Below are positions 1-12,164 of a stretch of DNA of 64,000 bases, piece after piece (within the stretch, counting starts at the first letter, position 1; the number at the start of each line of letters is the position of its first letter). Both the position numbers and the translations under genes were made by a program. Source of the stretch: Cavenderia fasciculata (lineage: Eukaryota; Evosea; Eumycetozoa; Acytosteliales; Cavenderiaceae). The stretch is taken from assembly GCF_000203815.1 (NCBI RefSeq), contig NW_004457639.1, positions 806,001 through 870,000 of the forward strand, read 5' to 3'. The notes under the pieces are model-generated. The model made no database searches and was not told the origin of the DNA. It saw only the letters and a program-made list of their open reading frames with translations.

Positions 1-844
1 GGAGTTCCATTCCAATTGGGTGGTCGGTCTTCATTCATTATTTCAAGTGAATGACCTCGCATATACAACAATTCTAGTGCTTGTGCAGGAATCAAATATA
101 TTTCCTTCATTTGAACCATAAATCGAGTAGGCTGAGAGAGATGTGGACGATTGAACAACAATTCTATGGATTTTGGGTCTTTAGGGAATATGGCGAGTTC
201 GATATCGATGAAAGCAAAGGAATCGAGTGAAAGAATGTACTCTAGAATGTCTGGATGATCGATTGATGAATGCATCAACAAATAAGAATCGAATTGGATG
301 TTTGGGTTATTGACCAATCTTTGAACGAGATCTAATGACACGATCGACGAATTGATGAGACCACATTCAGCGACTTGGTCAGGTTGTGCATATTGAGAGA
401 TAGCATCAATTATAAAATTGGCGCATTCCAACTGTCCCTTTTCCAATGCCGTATCGAGATGTGACTCTTGAAATAGATATAGGTTACTATGGTTCACCAT
501 ATATCTGAGGTAATCTAGATTACCAACAGATGATGATGACCAACTTGAGCGACTTGGTATTTTTGGTTCTCGGTAATCAATCAACTTTAGAGTATCCATC
601 GACGCAAATCTCTCTATCCATCGATTTGATTGATCGTAAAAGTCGACAAACATATCGAAACTATCAAAACTATTCTTTATCCATTTTAATATCTCTTGAT
701 TGTTTGAACATTTCATTGCATTGATAAATAATGGTCCTCTTAAATCTATTCCAAGATTTAATAATCTTTTAACCATATGAAATATAATACTATTATTATT
801 ATTATTATTATTGTCGGACATATTGTTGTTGTTAATAATCTTAC

Positions 845-913
<69 letters not shown>

Positions 914-1726
914 CTATATTATTATTGTTATTATTATTTAGTTTGTTGATGATATTTATAAATATATCATTATAGGCACGTGTATAATTGATATTAAATA
1001 GTGATTTGATTGGTTCGAGACAATCTATACAAAACTGGTCAAATATTGAAATGTTACCAGAGTTGATGACACAAATCACCAGATTGTTGACGTACCCTAT
1101 TGAAACCCCAACGTTGATATCTTTGGTCAAAGTGATGGTGAGGTAATTGTATCGCTTCAATACTTGATACACCTCTGTCGCTATTGGTTTATCGGGGTGA
1201 GATGCAGATTGTATAATGGTTTGAAGAGTAAATTTGAATCTCTTCAACATAAACTCTAATGCAATCGAATCATTATTCTCCATAATCACAACAAATAAAT
1301 TTTTGATTACAGCATCATGATCCTTTAATAGAGAGTAAGTAAAAGAGTATGAATGAACAAACGTTATTAATTACATACCAATTTGACAACACCATCACCA
1401 CCATCTTTACAACAATGCTTTATTGTATCATATACTCTATCGAAATGATCGATAAACAAGTCAGTTCTATTGATTCTGATAAACTCTTGTAATGATATCA
1501 CTTGAGGTATCTTTACTATCAATGTCCATTCTTTTTGATATTCACGTCCAATGAAATGGCGATCAACTATTGCTTGGTGAATATGGTTGACATGATTGAA
1601 TATCTTTGTTCTAAGATACCGATTATTTATAATACTCTTGAACTGTAGTGATGATTCCCTCTTCTTCTTGGTATCTAGATAGTTATCACCATCTCCATTA
1701 TTATTTATATCTATATCTTTGATCAT
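1..1726 (-). CDS. Ankyrin-like repeat protein (dictyostelid family), C-terminus beyond window
   Basis: Two exons were joined: 1726-1379 (116 codons from the first true ATG) and 1322 leftwards to the window edge. The intron 1378-1323 runs GTATGT...AAAG and preserves phase (KL|DHDAVI). The conceptual protein is a long series of helix-turn-helix-like units typical of divergent ankyrin proteins expanded in dictyostelids, for example LECANFIIDAISQ and VQRLVNNPNIQF. A long Asn run interrupts it at about 790-912. No catalytic motif is visible and the C-terminus is missing. The first exon is closely duplicated at 2752-2438. The function is unknown; a protein-interaction role is only inferred from the fold. 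The upstream in-frame TTG is not a credible start. Confidence 0.72.
840..913. repeat. TTA/AAT trinucleotide microsatellite inside coding sequence
   Basis: An almost pure TTA run of about 70 nt lies inside the ankyrin-like gene and reads as consecutive Asn codons (AAT) on the minus strand. In-frame Asn tracts of this kind are common in dictyostelid proteins and probably vary in length between strains. Confidence 0.9.
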
Positions 1727-2031
1727 TGTGTTTGTTGGCAAAAAGAGTGAGTGAAGGTCTTCACCAATTTTATTTTATTTTCTTTTTGAAAGGTTATTTA
1801 TTATTTAAACGTTAACGTTTATAGAAAGAAGGGGGAATTATTATAATGGGCATAATTATGATTATATTTATATTTATAAAATACATAATAATCAAATGAT
1901 TTAATAACAGGAATAATACATATTGCTAAAGCCAAGAGGATTGTTAAAAGATAGGTGAAAGGCCTCCTTGATCGAATAGTTGTAGTGTCTCATCCATCAT
2001 CATCCTCATCATAGACTGTTCATATCTATCG

Positions 2032-2065
<34 letters not shown>

Positions 2066-2124
2066 ATCTACATGCTTTTTAAAACCGATAACATAAATCA
2101 TTATTATTTTAAGAATAATAATAT
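1727..2124. other. Intergenic spacer with TATC tetranucleotide repeat
   Basis: This is AT-rich spacer between the ankyrin-like gene and its truncated copy. The only notable structure is a (TATC)n tract at about 2030-2064. No ORF or RNA gene is apparent. Confidence 0.7.
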
Positions 2125-2752
2125 TTATAAATATTCTTTTCGATCAATCGTGATTGTTGTTGTTGTTGTTGATGTTGATGTTGATGTTAATGTCGGGAGG
2201 AAATTGTTGGAAAATGGTAACCAGATTATAATAGTTTGAAGAGTAAATGAGAATCTATTCAACATAAACTCCAATGAAATCGAATCATTATTATCAATAA
2301 TCACACCCAATAAATCTCTAAATACAATATCATGATCCTACAATGGTATATGGAAGAGTTTAGTAAGTATAATGATTATAGAACGAAAAGGTAATAAAGG
2401 AGTTAACTTTATATTTTATTACATTTTAATTACATACCAATATGACATTATCATCTTTACAACCAAGTTTGATTGTATCATATACTCTATCGAAATGATC
2501 AATAAACAAGTCAGATCTATTGATTCTAATAAACTCTTGTAATGATATCACTTGAGATATCTTTACTATCAATGTTAATCCCTTTTGATGTTTACGTCCA
2601 ATGAAATATCTATCAACTATTGCTTGATGAATATGGTTGACATGATTGAATATCTTTGTTCGGAGATACCGATTATTTATAATACTCTTGAACTGTAGTG
2701 ATGATTCACTGTTCTTCTTCTTTTGGTTATCTATATAGCCACCACCCACCAT
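2125..2752 (-). CDS. Truncated tandem copy of the ankyrin-like gene
   Basis: Exons 2752-2438 and 2337-2125 give a 175-residue protein. Exon 1 is near-identical to exon 1 of the neighbouring gene (shared blocks such as SIINNRYLRTKIFNHVNHIH and VISLQEFIRINR). The intron sits at the same place and phase (L|DHD), and exon 2 matches for about 35 codons (NNDSISLEFMLNRFSFTLQT). After that the homology stops and the frame runs into a short Thr/Ser tail and a stop. The copy therefore carries about the first 145 residues of a much longer protein. It is a partial tandem duplication; it may be a pseudogene or a short expressed protein. There is no stop or frameshift within the retained part. Confidence 0.6.
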
Positions 2753-2918
2753 CGTTTATATGTACATGCGAGAGAGCGACAAATGAACTAATACATTTGG
2801 AAATAAATTGACCTCTCTATTTCAATATGAAAAAATAATAGTAAAATCGGTTGATATATATATAATGTTGTACAATATAAATTTATTAAATGTATATGCT
2901 TAGACTGCAAGATCTCTC

Positions 2919-3323
2919 TTATTTGAAACCCTTGAAGCCCTTCTTGAAACCTTTCTTAAAACCCTTGAAGCCTTTCTTGAAACCCTTGAAGCCCTTGTGC
3001 TTGTAGCCCTTGTGCTTGTAACCCTTGTGTTTGTATCCTTTATGCTTGCCGTGATGACCATAGGCAACGTGAGCACCGTGTGATGGGTAGGCACCTGGAG
3101 GGTAGGCACCTGGTGGATAAGCACCTGGTGGGTAGGCACCTGGAACGGCACCTGGTGGGTAGGCACCTGGAGGGTAGCCAGTTGGTGGATAAGCACCTGG
3201 TGGGTAAGCACCTGGAACAGCTCCTGGAGGGTAGGCACCTGGTGGGTAACCTTGTTGTGGGTAGGCAGCGCCTGGTGGATAAGCTCCTGGTGGGTAACCT
3301 CCTGGTGGTGGGTAGTGGCTCAT
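2919..3323 (-). CDS. XYPPX-repeat, glycine/proline-rich protein with Lys-rich tail (GPRP-like)
   Basis: A single exon encodes 134 residues. Residues 1-82 are built of [16 protein letters not shown] repeats (XYPPX type). A short linker, [16 protein letters not shown], leads to a C-terminal tail of [11 protein letters not shown] and GFKKGFK units made almost only of G, K, Y, F and H. This order resembles plant glycine/proline-rich proteins (GPRPs) and the XYPPX tails of other amoebal proteins. There is no signal peptide or membrane helix. The basic tail could bind nucleic acids or acidic lipids, and the N-terminal repeats are low-complexity and may favour condensation; both ideas are inference. 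The codon use is strongly biased (GGT, CCA, AAG), unlike its neighbours, which suggests high expression. Confidence 0.75.
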   Translation of the reverse strand: MSHYPPPGGYPPGAYPPGAAYPQQGYPPGAYPPGAVPGAYPPGAYPPTGYPPGAYPPGAVPGAYPPGAYPPGAYPPGAYPSHGAHVAYGHHGKHKGYKHKGYKHKGYKHKGFKGFKKGFKGFKKGFKKGFKGFK

Positions 3324-4288
3324 TCTTTAATCTAAATAATATTGGTAAAATTCAAATTGTAGTGTTAGTGATGATATAGAGGAGTATGAGTCGGAGTAGT
3401 AGTAGTAGTATAGTAGTAATAATACTACTTTAAGACTTTTCTTATTTTCAAATAAACAGAGGGAGGTAGAGGTGAGAAACAGTAGTAGTCGTAGTTGTCG
3501 ATTTGAAAGCTCATCACCAACCATTGAACCACCACGTCATCTTCATCATGTGACACATATTCTCATTGAGCTGTCAATGTCACCTACTCTTTTTTGTTTG
3601 TTTTGAGATAGAATAGAGAGAGAGATATATATAATTAATTAATATACTTACAATTATTATGTGAAAGGTAAAATATAATGAAAATAAATCATCTCTTGGA
3701 GCTTCTATATATCACCAAATGTTTGATGTCATCAACCGACCTTGTCTGATTTTTATTTTTTTAACAAACCTCAAACTTCAAGTAAAAATCTTGAGTCAAA
3801 CCCATCCGCAGGTGACAGAGAGAGAGCGGCAGCAGGTCACACAAAAACATCCACCCACCATTTTGCACCTCCTAGGATAAAAAAGGAAGGAATCAATCCT
3901 CGTCCTCCCAATGATTCGGGTGATCTAAGAACTAGTGACACCAATTCGCAAGAATCAAACAAACAAACAAACAGAGAGACCTAAATAAATATCACCATCT
4001 TTCCTCCACACAACGACGCGGCATGGATCTATAATACAACCACCCAAAACAAACTAAACACAAACATGAATGTTATGTACCCACAAGCTGGATAGTCGGC
4101 AGATCTACTTCAACTTGAACAAACTTCAAAAAATGATTTCTTTTTATTTTAATTTTCGACCTCTTCACTCTTCAATATTTTAAATTAAATTGAAGTACTC
4201 TCTGTCTCTGTCTCTGCACTAGTTTTAGTTTTGTACATTATTAAGCAAAAGAGATAGATATAGAATAAGAATATAAGAATAATATAAT
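3324..4288. other. Divergent intergenic region
   Basis: About 960 nt lie between the minus-strand GPRP-like gene and the plus-strand JmjC gene, so the region should hold both promoters. It contains TAG/AGT repeats near 3400, a GA-rich stretch near 3620 and an AT-rich tract just before the JmjC start. The ORF at 3742-3984 is low-complexity and was rejected. Confidence 0.6.
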
Positions 4289-6998
4289 ATGGTAGTAAAA
4301 CAAAAGAAAGTTGATGTTGCTACAACAACAACACCGACTACTACACCTACCACAACTGCTACTACTCCAGCTGTAGTGTTAAGAGAGACACTTGGAGACT
4401 TTGATAGATTGACAGACAAGATGGTGATGGAGGATATCTTTTTCCAATTGACTGTAGAGGATTTATTGGTGTGTCAAGGTGTTAGTAGTGCATTCTATGT
4501 CATGTTGAATGACGATCGTTTGTGGAAGGATGTATTTCTACGTCAGATCAAGGGAACCAAGAAACAAGTACAATTTGTAAAGTCGAGTTGGAAGTTGACT
4601 GCATTGTCGTTCTTGTTTGGAGAGAACAAGACTATCGAGTCATTCCCACACCGTCCATTACACTTTTCAACATTCCAATCGATGGAGATTTACACTAGAT
4701 GGTTGAGACGTCACACAGCAGTCTCCAACTACTTTACCGAAGAGATGAGCAAGGTGGTGGATAGACGTGACGTGTCAGAGTTGTCGTTGCAAGAGTTTAT
4801 CGATCGCTACGAACGTCCAGTTGTGCCAGTCATCTTTACAGGCGTGCAAAAGGAATGGCCCGCACAAAAAGAGTGGACCAAGGAACGTCTGGTCGAACGA
4901 TTCGGAGACATAACATTCAAGATTACACATCAAGATCATAAACGTATACCTATGACATTCAGAGACTATGCACGTTACATGTCTGAGCAATGTGATGAAG
5001 AACCACTCTATGTATTCGACGACGCCTTTGGTGAAAAGGCACCAGACATGTTGTCCGAATACTCTGTACCACCTTACTTTCCAGAAGACCTGTTTGCATG
5101 CAGTGGTGAAAAGGAGCGTCCTCATTTCAGATGGATTGTCATTGGTCCCCCGAGAAGTGGTGCACCATGGCACATTGACCCCGCCGGTACAAGTGCTTGG
5201 AACTCGTTGATCAGTGGTCGCAAGCGTTGGCTCATGTACCCACCCCAAATCACACCCATCGGTGTCTCTATGGAAGACATTGACGAAAAGTTTTACGGGT
5301 CTCCTCCCTCACTCCTCTGGTTGCTCGAAGTCTACCCATACCTTCCACCCGATCAAAAACCAATTGAATGTATTCAAAATCCAGGTGAAACTATATTTGT
5401 TCCAGGTGGTTGGTGGCATATGGTCCTCAACCTCGAAGAATCAATCGCCGTCACTCAAAACTTTTGTGATTCTCAAAATTTTGAACAAGTTTGTCAAGAG
5501 TTACAGTAAGGAGAAAAGAAAAAAAGAAAGAAATAACAAAAGAATAATATAATATATATATATTAACTATTACTTTCTATTTAGTTCTGACGGTAAAGAA
5601 TATGGTAATTTTAAGAAATCATTATTAGAATCGAAACCAGAATTTCAAAAAAGATTTGATGATTTTGAATTGATGGAATCACAAGTTAGACATGGTTTTG
5701 ATAATTTAGAGTATTGGACACCGATGATTAAAGAATTGTTCCGTCGTCATCTTCCCAATCAACCACTGGATGACAATACATTCAAGGTAGAGTCACCAAT
5801 TTCTGGACAGAGTCCAGTGTTTATTGTAAATAGTCAGTATGTTGTAAAGTTTTATTGTACCGAGTTTGGAGGTGAGAAATCCTATCTTCACGAATCACAT
5901 CTCTACACTGTCATTCGTCAAGATGATGTACTTCAATCAGTCTTTCCAAGACTCCTTGGTAATGGTTATTATGTCGATGGTGTCAATATCAACTATTGTG
6001 ACAATTTGAAATGGAAATGGCCATACATTGTTACTTCATTTATTAAAGGTGTAAATTTACAAGAAGTTCAAATTGTCCCCGAACAATTGGAATATCCATA
6101 TCCTCCTCCAGCAGTAGTCGAAGAAGATGATGACGATGAAGATGAAGAGGATGAAGAAGAAGATATTCCACCAGTTGTCGATGAAAAGAATTTAATTAAT
6201 CTTACAGCCGATACATTGGTTCGTTTACATTCAATTGAACCTGTTATTCCAACCACCGATGACAACAACTTGGTTACCAATCCATTCATAACTGACAAGT
6301 CAGATTTATGGGTATCATGGAAAGAGGAATTAAAGAATCTTTACGACAAGCATATTGGTAACCATTGGAATTGGGGAGGTATGCCACAACACCTTCGTTC
6401 ATCAATGGCTCCATATCTTCCCAAAGATCTAAACACCATCATCGATACTCGTCTTCCACCATGCTACCTACACACTGATTTGACCGATGAAAATGTGTTG
6501 GGTGAGGTTATCCACGACCAACCAACCAATGCCGACGATAAAAAGAAAAAGAAACAATTGTCATTGATTAGATTCCTCAAAAAGGGATTACACATGGAAG
6601 AGAAACGTTCGTCACCACATCCATCAGGTCTTTGGGTACCAAAATACATGATTGACTTTGGAGACAGCAAATTTGGTGATCGTTGGTACGAACTCATCTC
6701 TTTGCACTTGTCAGTGTTTGCAGGTGACAAACAACGTTTCAAGCAATTCCTCTCCTCTTACACCTTTTCCAAACGTGATGGTGATTCATTGGCTGGCAAG
6801 ACATGGCTATGGCTCTACCAACAAGACCCACAAGCCTTTATTTACCGTTGTATGTGTTATACTATTATTCACCATTGCGATGCCATGACCACCATCACTA
6901 GACATTTCCCAACCTATAGAAATGCAAAAACAATCCAAGAAATTGCTAAATTAATGTATGACCTTGATTATAATCCTGATCCATCAACTATTATCTAA
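4289..6998 (+). CDS. F-box/JmjC/APH-kinase-fold protein (Arabidopsis JMJ21-type)
   Basis: Exons 4289-5505 and 5585-6998 join in frame (ELH|SDGKEYGNF) to give 876 residues. Residues about 41-85 resemble an F-box (LTVEDLLVCQGVSSAF). A JmjC domain follows, with the Fe(II) triad His295-x-Asp297 (APWHIDPAGTSAW) and a distal His near 377 (GGWWHMVLN). The C-terminal half has an aminoglycoside-phosphotransferase/choline-kinase-like fold with the catalytic loop LHTDLTDENV and the metal-binding motif MIDFGDSKFG. An acidic insert (about 6120-6180) interrupts it. Plants have the same three-domain order in At1g78280/JMJ21. Predicted roles are 2-oxoglutarate-dependent hydroxylation or demethylation, SCF ubiquitin-ligase recruitment and a small-molecule or protein kinase activity; substrates are unknown. 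The second exon could be mistaken for a separate gene, but phase and homology support the fusion. Confidence 0.88.
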
Positions 6999-7175
6999 AA
7001 TAAATAAATAAATCAAAGAATTTAATTCATCCAAAAAAAAAAAAAAAAAACATCAAATTAACTGTTTTTGTAAAAAATCATTGCATTTGTTTTATTTGTA
7101 CAGTAGCAGGAGGTATTTATTATATATAAATAGAGACATACTATATACTATATAGGGGGATAGAATCTATCTAGA

Positions 7176-8749
7176 ATGTTTCAATCAAAAAGAGGAGGGT
7201 TACAAATCAAAGTAGATAATAGAGCTGATACTTCTGCAAATAACAATAACAATAACAATAATAATGGTAATCCACAACAAAATATAAACTCTATAGCTCC
7301 AACTGGTAACAATAATATTGTAGATGAAAAGTCTACCTTTTCTTTGTATGTTATAACATATCAATCAATCTCATTAGATCAGTAAGATTAATATCTTTTG
7401 TCTCTTATCTCTCACTCTTCTCTCTCTTTACAGAACAAATAGTGGTACATTTAGAGAAGGTGATTTGGCAATCAACAAGAAAGGATTATTAATATGTGGA
7501 GAATCACCAAAGAATAGTCCTTTGAATTTTGTAGATAGAAAAAGACCAATCATTCAAAGAAGTTATAATAATTATCAACAACAACAACAACAACAAACAA
7601 ATGAACAACAACAAAATAATAATAATAATAACTATACAACAACAACTACTAATAATATAATGAGTAATCAACCACAAGTATGTTTTTTATATCTTTCTTG
7701 GATTGCCTACCTACTAGTAGATATTAATATCTCCTCTTTTTTAATTTATTTTACTATAGTATGAAAATATATTATCATTAGAATTAAAAGATTTAAAGAT
7801 TATAAAGATATTGGGTAGAGGAGAAGGAGGAGTAGTGAAATTGGCATATCATGAATCTAGCAAGACATCTATTGCATTAAAGGTGATTCCATTGGATGTA
7901 CAAGAGAATATTCGTAAACAAATCATTTTAGAGTTGAAAACACTACATCGAACACATTGTCCCTACATTGTATCATTTTACGATGCCTTTTATACCGAAG
8001 GGTCGATTCATATTGCATTAGAGTATATGGAGGGTGGGTCATTATCAGATTTGATGAAATTGATTCGTGGACCAATCCCCGAAAACATATTGGGTCGTAT
8101 CACATTCCAAGTGTTGGAGGGACTGCACTATCTCCATCGTCAACTACATCTTATCCATCGTGACATCAAACCATCAAACATTCTAATCAACAAACTTGGA
8201 CAGGCAAAGATATCAGACTTTGGTGTAAGTAGTCAACGTCAAGACACTCTTTCCAAGGCTGTTACATGGGTTGGAACAGTTGTCTACATGTCACCAGAAA
8301 GAATATCTGGAATGTCTTATTCCTACGACTCTGATATCTGGTCACTTGGTCTAACTCTTTTAGAATGTGCTCTTGGCTATTTCCCATACTCTCCACCAAA
8401 ATCGGCCAATACCGATGATTCTGGTATTGGATTCTGGACACTAATGGATACTATTGTTAAAACTCCAGTTCCAACTTTACCAATTGATAAATATTCAAAA
8501 GAATTTTGTTCATTTATTAGTGATTGGTAAGAAACAAAACAGAAAAAGAACAAATAATAATAACAATTATTATTTGATCAATATCTCTAATATCTTTTAT
8601 CTTTTTTTTATTTATATAGTTTACAAAAAGAACCAGAAGAAAGACCATCATCATCAAAAATATTAAATCATCCATTTATTAAAAAATATAAAGATGAAAA
8701 GGCTGATGAATGGATTGCCAGTCAATTAAAACAACATCAAAGTAGCTAA
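7176..8749 (+). CDS. mekA: MAP kinase kinase (MEK)
   Basis: Four exons (7176-7345, 7434-7677, 7760-8526, 8620-8749) encode 436 residues. The N-terminus is Asn/Gln-rich. The kinase domain shows the P-loop GRGEGGVV, the Lys in IALKVI, the catalytic loop HRDIKPSNIL, DFGVSSQ, and APE as SPERI. The activation segment has Ser and Thr four residues apart (LSKAVTWVGT), the MEK dual phosphorylation pattern, matching D. discoideum MekA, the MEK that acts in chemotaxis and aggregation. The last exon holds subdomain XI (EERPSSSKILNHPFI). All introns keep phase. Kinase type is certain; orthology to mekA rests on the activation-loop spacing and the N-terminal layout. Confidence 0.9.
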
Positions 8750-8884
8750 GTACAACAATTCAAATAAATGATCAAATGTAATACTACAATTCTAAAATAA
8801 TAATATTTGATTGGTTTGGAGAGGAGAATAATTATAGAATGTTCATTATTATTATTATTATTTATTTATTGGGTTATAAATATT

Positions 8885-10715
8885 TTAAACAGTGGTGGCA
8901 GTAGCATCTGAAGTGACTTGTGGATCAGTTGAGATACTATTGTCGGATTGTTCACCTGGAGGAGTTTGTGGAAGAGTATTGGATAACGTGTCAGTTGATT
9001 CATCCATTCCATCTCCTTGTTGTTGTTGTTGTCTTTCTGGATGTTGAAATATACATGATGCATTGGTGCAATCCTTTCCATACTAGAAAAAATAAAAGAA
9101 AAAAGGAAATTAATAAATTGCCTATTGAATCTATTTTGTTTTTTTTTACTTACTCTACAATCAACTGGAATACTATTTGGTGGAGTAGTTGAACCATCAA
9201 CATGATGAGCAAAGGTACAACTTGGAGTTTTACATGAGGCACCATACATACAAGCTTTACCATGACCAAAAGCACATCTTGGAGCCTTTGTACAAGCTTC
9301 TCCATACTTGCAAGCAATGGGTGGATGTCCAAATGAACAAAACTTTTTGTTGGCACAAGCAAAACCGTTACGACAGGGTGGAACGGATGGGATATCATAG
9401 GCAGCTGGTCTTTGTGGGTGATTAAAGGCACAGTTTGGATTAGTACATCCTACACCATATTTGCATGGTATCGATGGGTGAATATATAAACATTTCTCTC
9501 CATATGGACATTTTGGGAATAAACTAAATATTAAATAATTTTATATCAATACTGTGTTTTTTTCTATTTCTTTTCTAATATTGTCTATTATTTTCTATTT
9601 TGATTTACATACTTGCATTGAGTAGTTGGATGGAAATAAGAACAAGTATCTTGATTTTTACACATTGGCCAAAATTGACATCTTTCTTTCTTGTCTGATT
9701 TCTTGGTTGATCTCATACTTTCTTGTTGTTCGTCATCATCTTCCTCTTCGTCGATAATGTGTTGGTCTTCAGTTCCTTCGTTTGATTGGTCAATCGAATC
9801 TTCATCTTCGTCATCGTTCATACCATTGTTAATTTTTCTCTTTCTAGAAGAACTATCCAAAGTAGTAAAAGTAACCTTAAAGTTTGGTGTGTTTTGTCTA
9901 TTGTTGTTGTTTCCGTGTGAATTGGTGTGACCTCCTCTATTGTTATTGTTGTTATTATTGTTATGATTACCAACTCTCTTGTTATTGTTGTTATTGTTGT
10001 TATTGTTGTTATCTCTTGTATTAAATTTCTTTTTGTTGTTGTATTTGCTGTCTTGAGCCAATCTATCGTCAAGAGACATTGACAAGGAGGGATGAGCCTT
10101 TACATCTTCGGCTGCAGCTCTTGCAGCGTTCAACACGAGCTTGCTAGATGGTGGGCCTCGCTTTGGCACATCACCACGTCCGACGGTGCCTGCAGAGGGA
10201 CTGTCCACCATGGCAGCCGACGATGATGTCGATGACGACAGTGACATGGCCGACGATGATGGTTCCCTCTTGATCTCCATATATGATACAACAAATGTCC
10301 ACAACCAATCTACAAAACGTTGTGGATCGATTGGTATAAACTCACTTAAATCATGCATAACATCTCCTTTTGTTTTGTTATTTCTAACCATAACAACAAT
10401 ATATTCCTGAAAAAAAGGAAAAGGAAGAGGATGAAGAATGGAGGTTGGTTGATTTGATTGATGAAAAGGGGGGATGAAAGATAATATATTCTTTGATTAA
10501 AACCTTGTTGATTTGATTTGATTTGATTCATTATAATGATGATTATGACCAATGATCATTCATTCAGTCATTCATCTTCATTCTAAATTCATTGTTAAAA
10601 CTTTCTACAAACATACTGCCAATATATCATCACAATCTAAATGATTTTTAATTTCACTTTGTATAAATGCTACAGCCTCTGGTGTATATTCGAAACTACC
10701 TAGTGTCTCCAACAT
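8885..10715 (-). CDS. zc3h14: Nab2/ZC3H14-type nuclear poly(A)-binding protein with seven CCCH fingers
   Basis: Exons 10715-10617, 10406-9613, 9523-9154 and 9082-8885 encode 486 residues. The first about 70 residues (YTPEAVAFIQSEI, then PIDPQRFVDWLWTFV) form the Nab2-type N-terminal helical domain. A long Asn/basic linker and an acidic stretch follow. Seven tandem fingers of the pattern C-x5-C-x4/5-C-x3-H begin at CQFWPMCKNQDTCSYFH; the last spans the final splice junction (VDCR|YGKDCTNASCIFQH). This spacing defines the Nab2/ZC3H14 family, which binds polyadenosine RNA and controls poly(A) length and mRNA export in the nucleus. Yeast Nab2 also has seven fingers, animal ZC3H14 five. The 33-codon first exon was found by splice phase and domain homology. 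Confidence 0.9.
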
Positions 10716-11179
10716 GTTTTATATCTATCTATCTGTGTAATGTATATATATATATAAATAAATATTGTACAACAAATAATGAAAAATGAAGATCAAAAAT
10801 TCGAACTTTTGAAACTTGTTCATGAAAAAAAATTAAAGAAAAATAATAAAAAAAAAAAGTCACCCCATCCAGATTACTCTGGATAATAATATAATAAATA
10901 ATAATAATAGATAATAATCCTTTGCTTATTAATATTATGATTATCATTATTATTATTGTTGTAAAGTAATCAATGAAAATGATAATTTGAGTTGTGTTGT
11001 GTTTCCTCCACAAACTAAATTCAACCGACTGACCAAACCAAGATTGAAATCTATGTAATGAAAAGTTGACTATATCGATCGATCAATCGGACCGTATCAA
11101 TTATCCATATCCACAACAAAATGACTAATTATCGTTTAAAGTATAAGTTATATTATTATTATATTATATTGTTTTATGT
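10716..11179. other. Intergenic, AT-rich
   Basis: This region lies between two minus-strand genes and holds the presumed promoter of the Nab2-like gene. It has TA and TAA repeats and a poly-A/T stretch around 10830-10860. No supported ORF was seen; the 94-codon minus-strand frame is Ile/Phe low-complexity. Confidence 0.6.
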
Positions 11180-11649
11180 TTACAAGGCAACCTTATTAAA
11201 GTTCATTTGATATTTCTCGCATTCTGGTTGATTCTCCAAGAAACCTCTTAATCTAAGATTAACCTTTTGGAATGAAACACCATACATTGCTGGGAAGGCT
11301 AAACCTGCAGCAACAACGGTTGATGATGCATGACGATCTATAGAGCAATAGAAATTGATTAGTCTACTGTGTGTGTGACAAGTCTATTGAATGATAGTGC
11401 TTTATCTAGTAGCTATCACATGTGTGTCTGTCTATGTAGATTCTTACAAGTCTTGTAATAGTAAAAAGATACGAGAACTGATGGTACAGCCAACATATAC
11501 AAGTAATCTGAAGCTCTAAAGTTCTTGTTGACTTGAGAGAATGTTGGTTCTTTGCTAATGACTGGGTACTCTGGTAAGACTACACGATCAATCGATGATT
11601 GACCTGCAAGTTGTCCTACTGTAAGTGTATCTTTTTGTCTTGGTTCCAT
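11180..11649 (-). CDS. Probable mitochondrial complex I 21-kDa accessory subunit (NUXM-like)
   Basis: Exons 11649-11448 and 11337-11180 encode 119 residues (KT|YRHAS). The segment PEYPVISKEPTFSQVNKNFR-ASDY, followed by a hydrophobic stretch (LYMLAVPSVLVSFYYY), resembles the conserved N-terminal motif of fungal and plant complex I 21-kDa subunits (YPxIxxxPxFxxVxxxxxxxDY). A second hydrophobic segment (STVVAAGLAFPAMYG) precedes LRLRGFLENQPEC, similar to the ENxxE region of the family. Two membrane-associated helices fit an inner-membrane accessory subunit. Assignment is from memory of the family motif, so it is moderate; that the protein is small and conserved is safer than the exact name. Confidence 0.65.
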
Positions 11650-12164
11650 TTCTTCTCTCTATATATTCTTCTTGTAAAGGGGCTCTTTAGATTGAGCAGT
11701 TTGATTAATCATCGACCTCACTCACAGTCAATGATCGCACTCAGAGACGAATGATGATTTTTTTCAATTTTTTTTTACTTTTTATAATATTATACATCTT
11801 AACAATAAATTTATACAAAAGGAAGGAAGGTCAAGGTAAGGTGACAGTCACCAAGATATTTTATTATGATGAATAATATTTATTACTTGTAAAATGGTTT
11901 TCAAAGGAATAGAATTTACTACTTTACTTTTTTTTATTTTTATGATGAAAGACTCTTCAAAGAAACCTTTATGACATGATAAATAAAATAAAATTTAATA
12001 AAGTCATTTCACCCTTTTCAAATTATTTGATTCATTTTGTTTTGTTTTCTTCTCCTCCACTCAAACACATTTTGTATTAATATTAATAATCCTATTTATC
12101 TCTTTTAACATACATATATATTTATACTTACTAATAATAATAATAATAAATAAATAAAAATAAT
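11650..12164. other. Divergent intergenic region
   Basis: AT-rich promoter region shared by the complex I-like gene (minus) and AAGAB (plus). It contains T-runs near 11760 and TAA repeats before the AAGAB ATG. No other feature was seen. Confidence 0.6.

Noticed and set aside
3742-3984. 80-codon plus-strand ORF
   Set aside because: It is low-complexity polar sequence in a divergent promoter region, with no motif and no splice partners.
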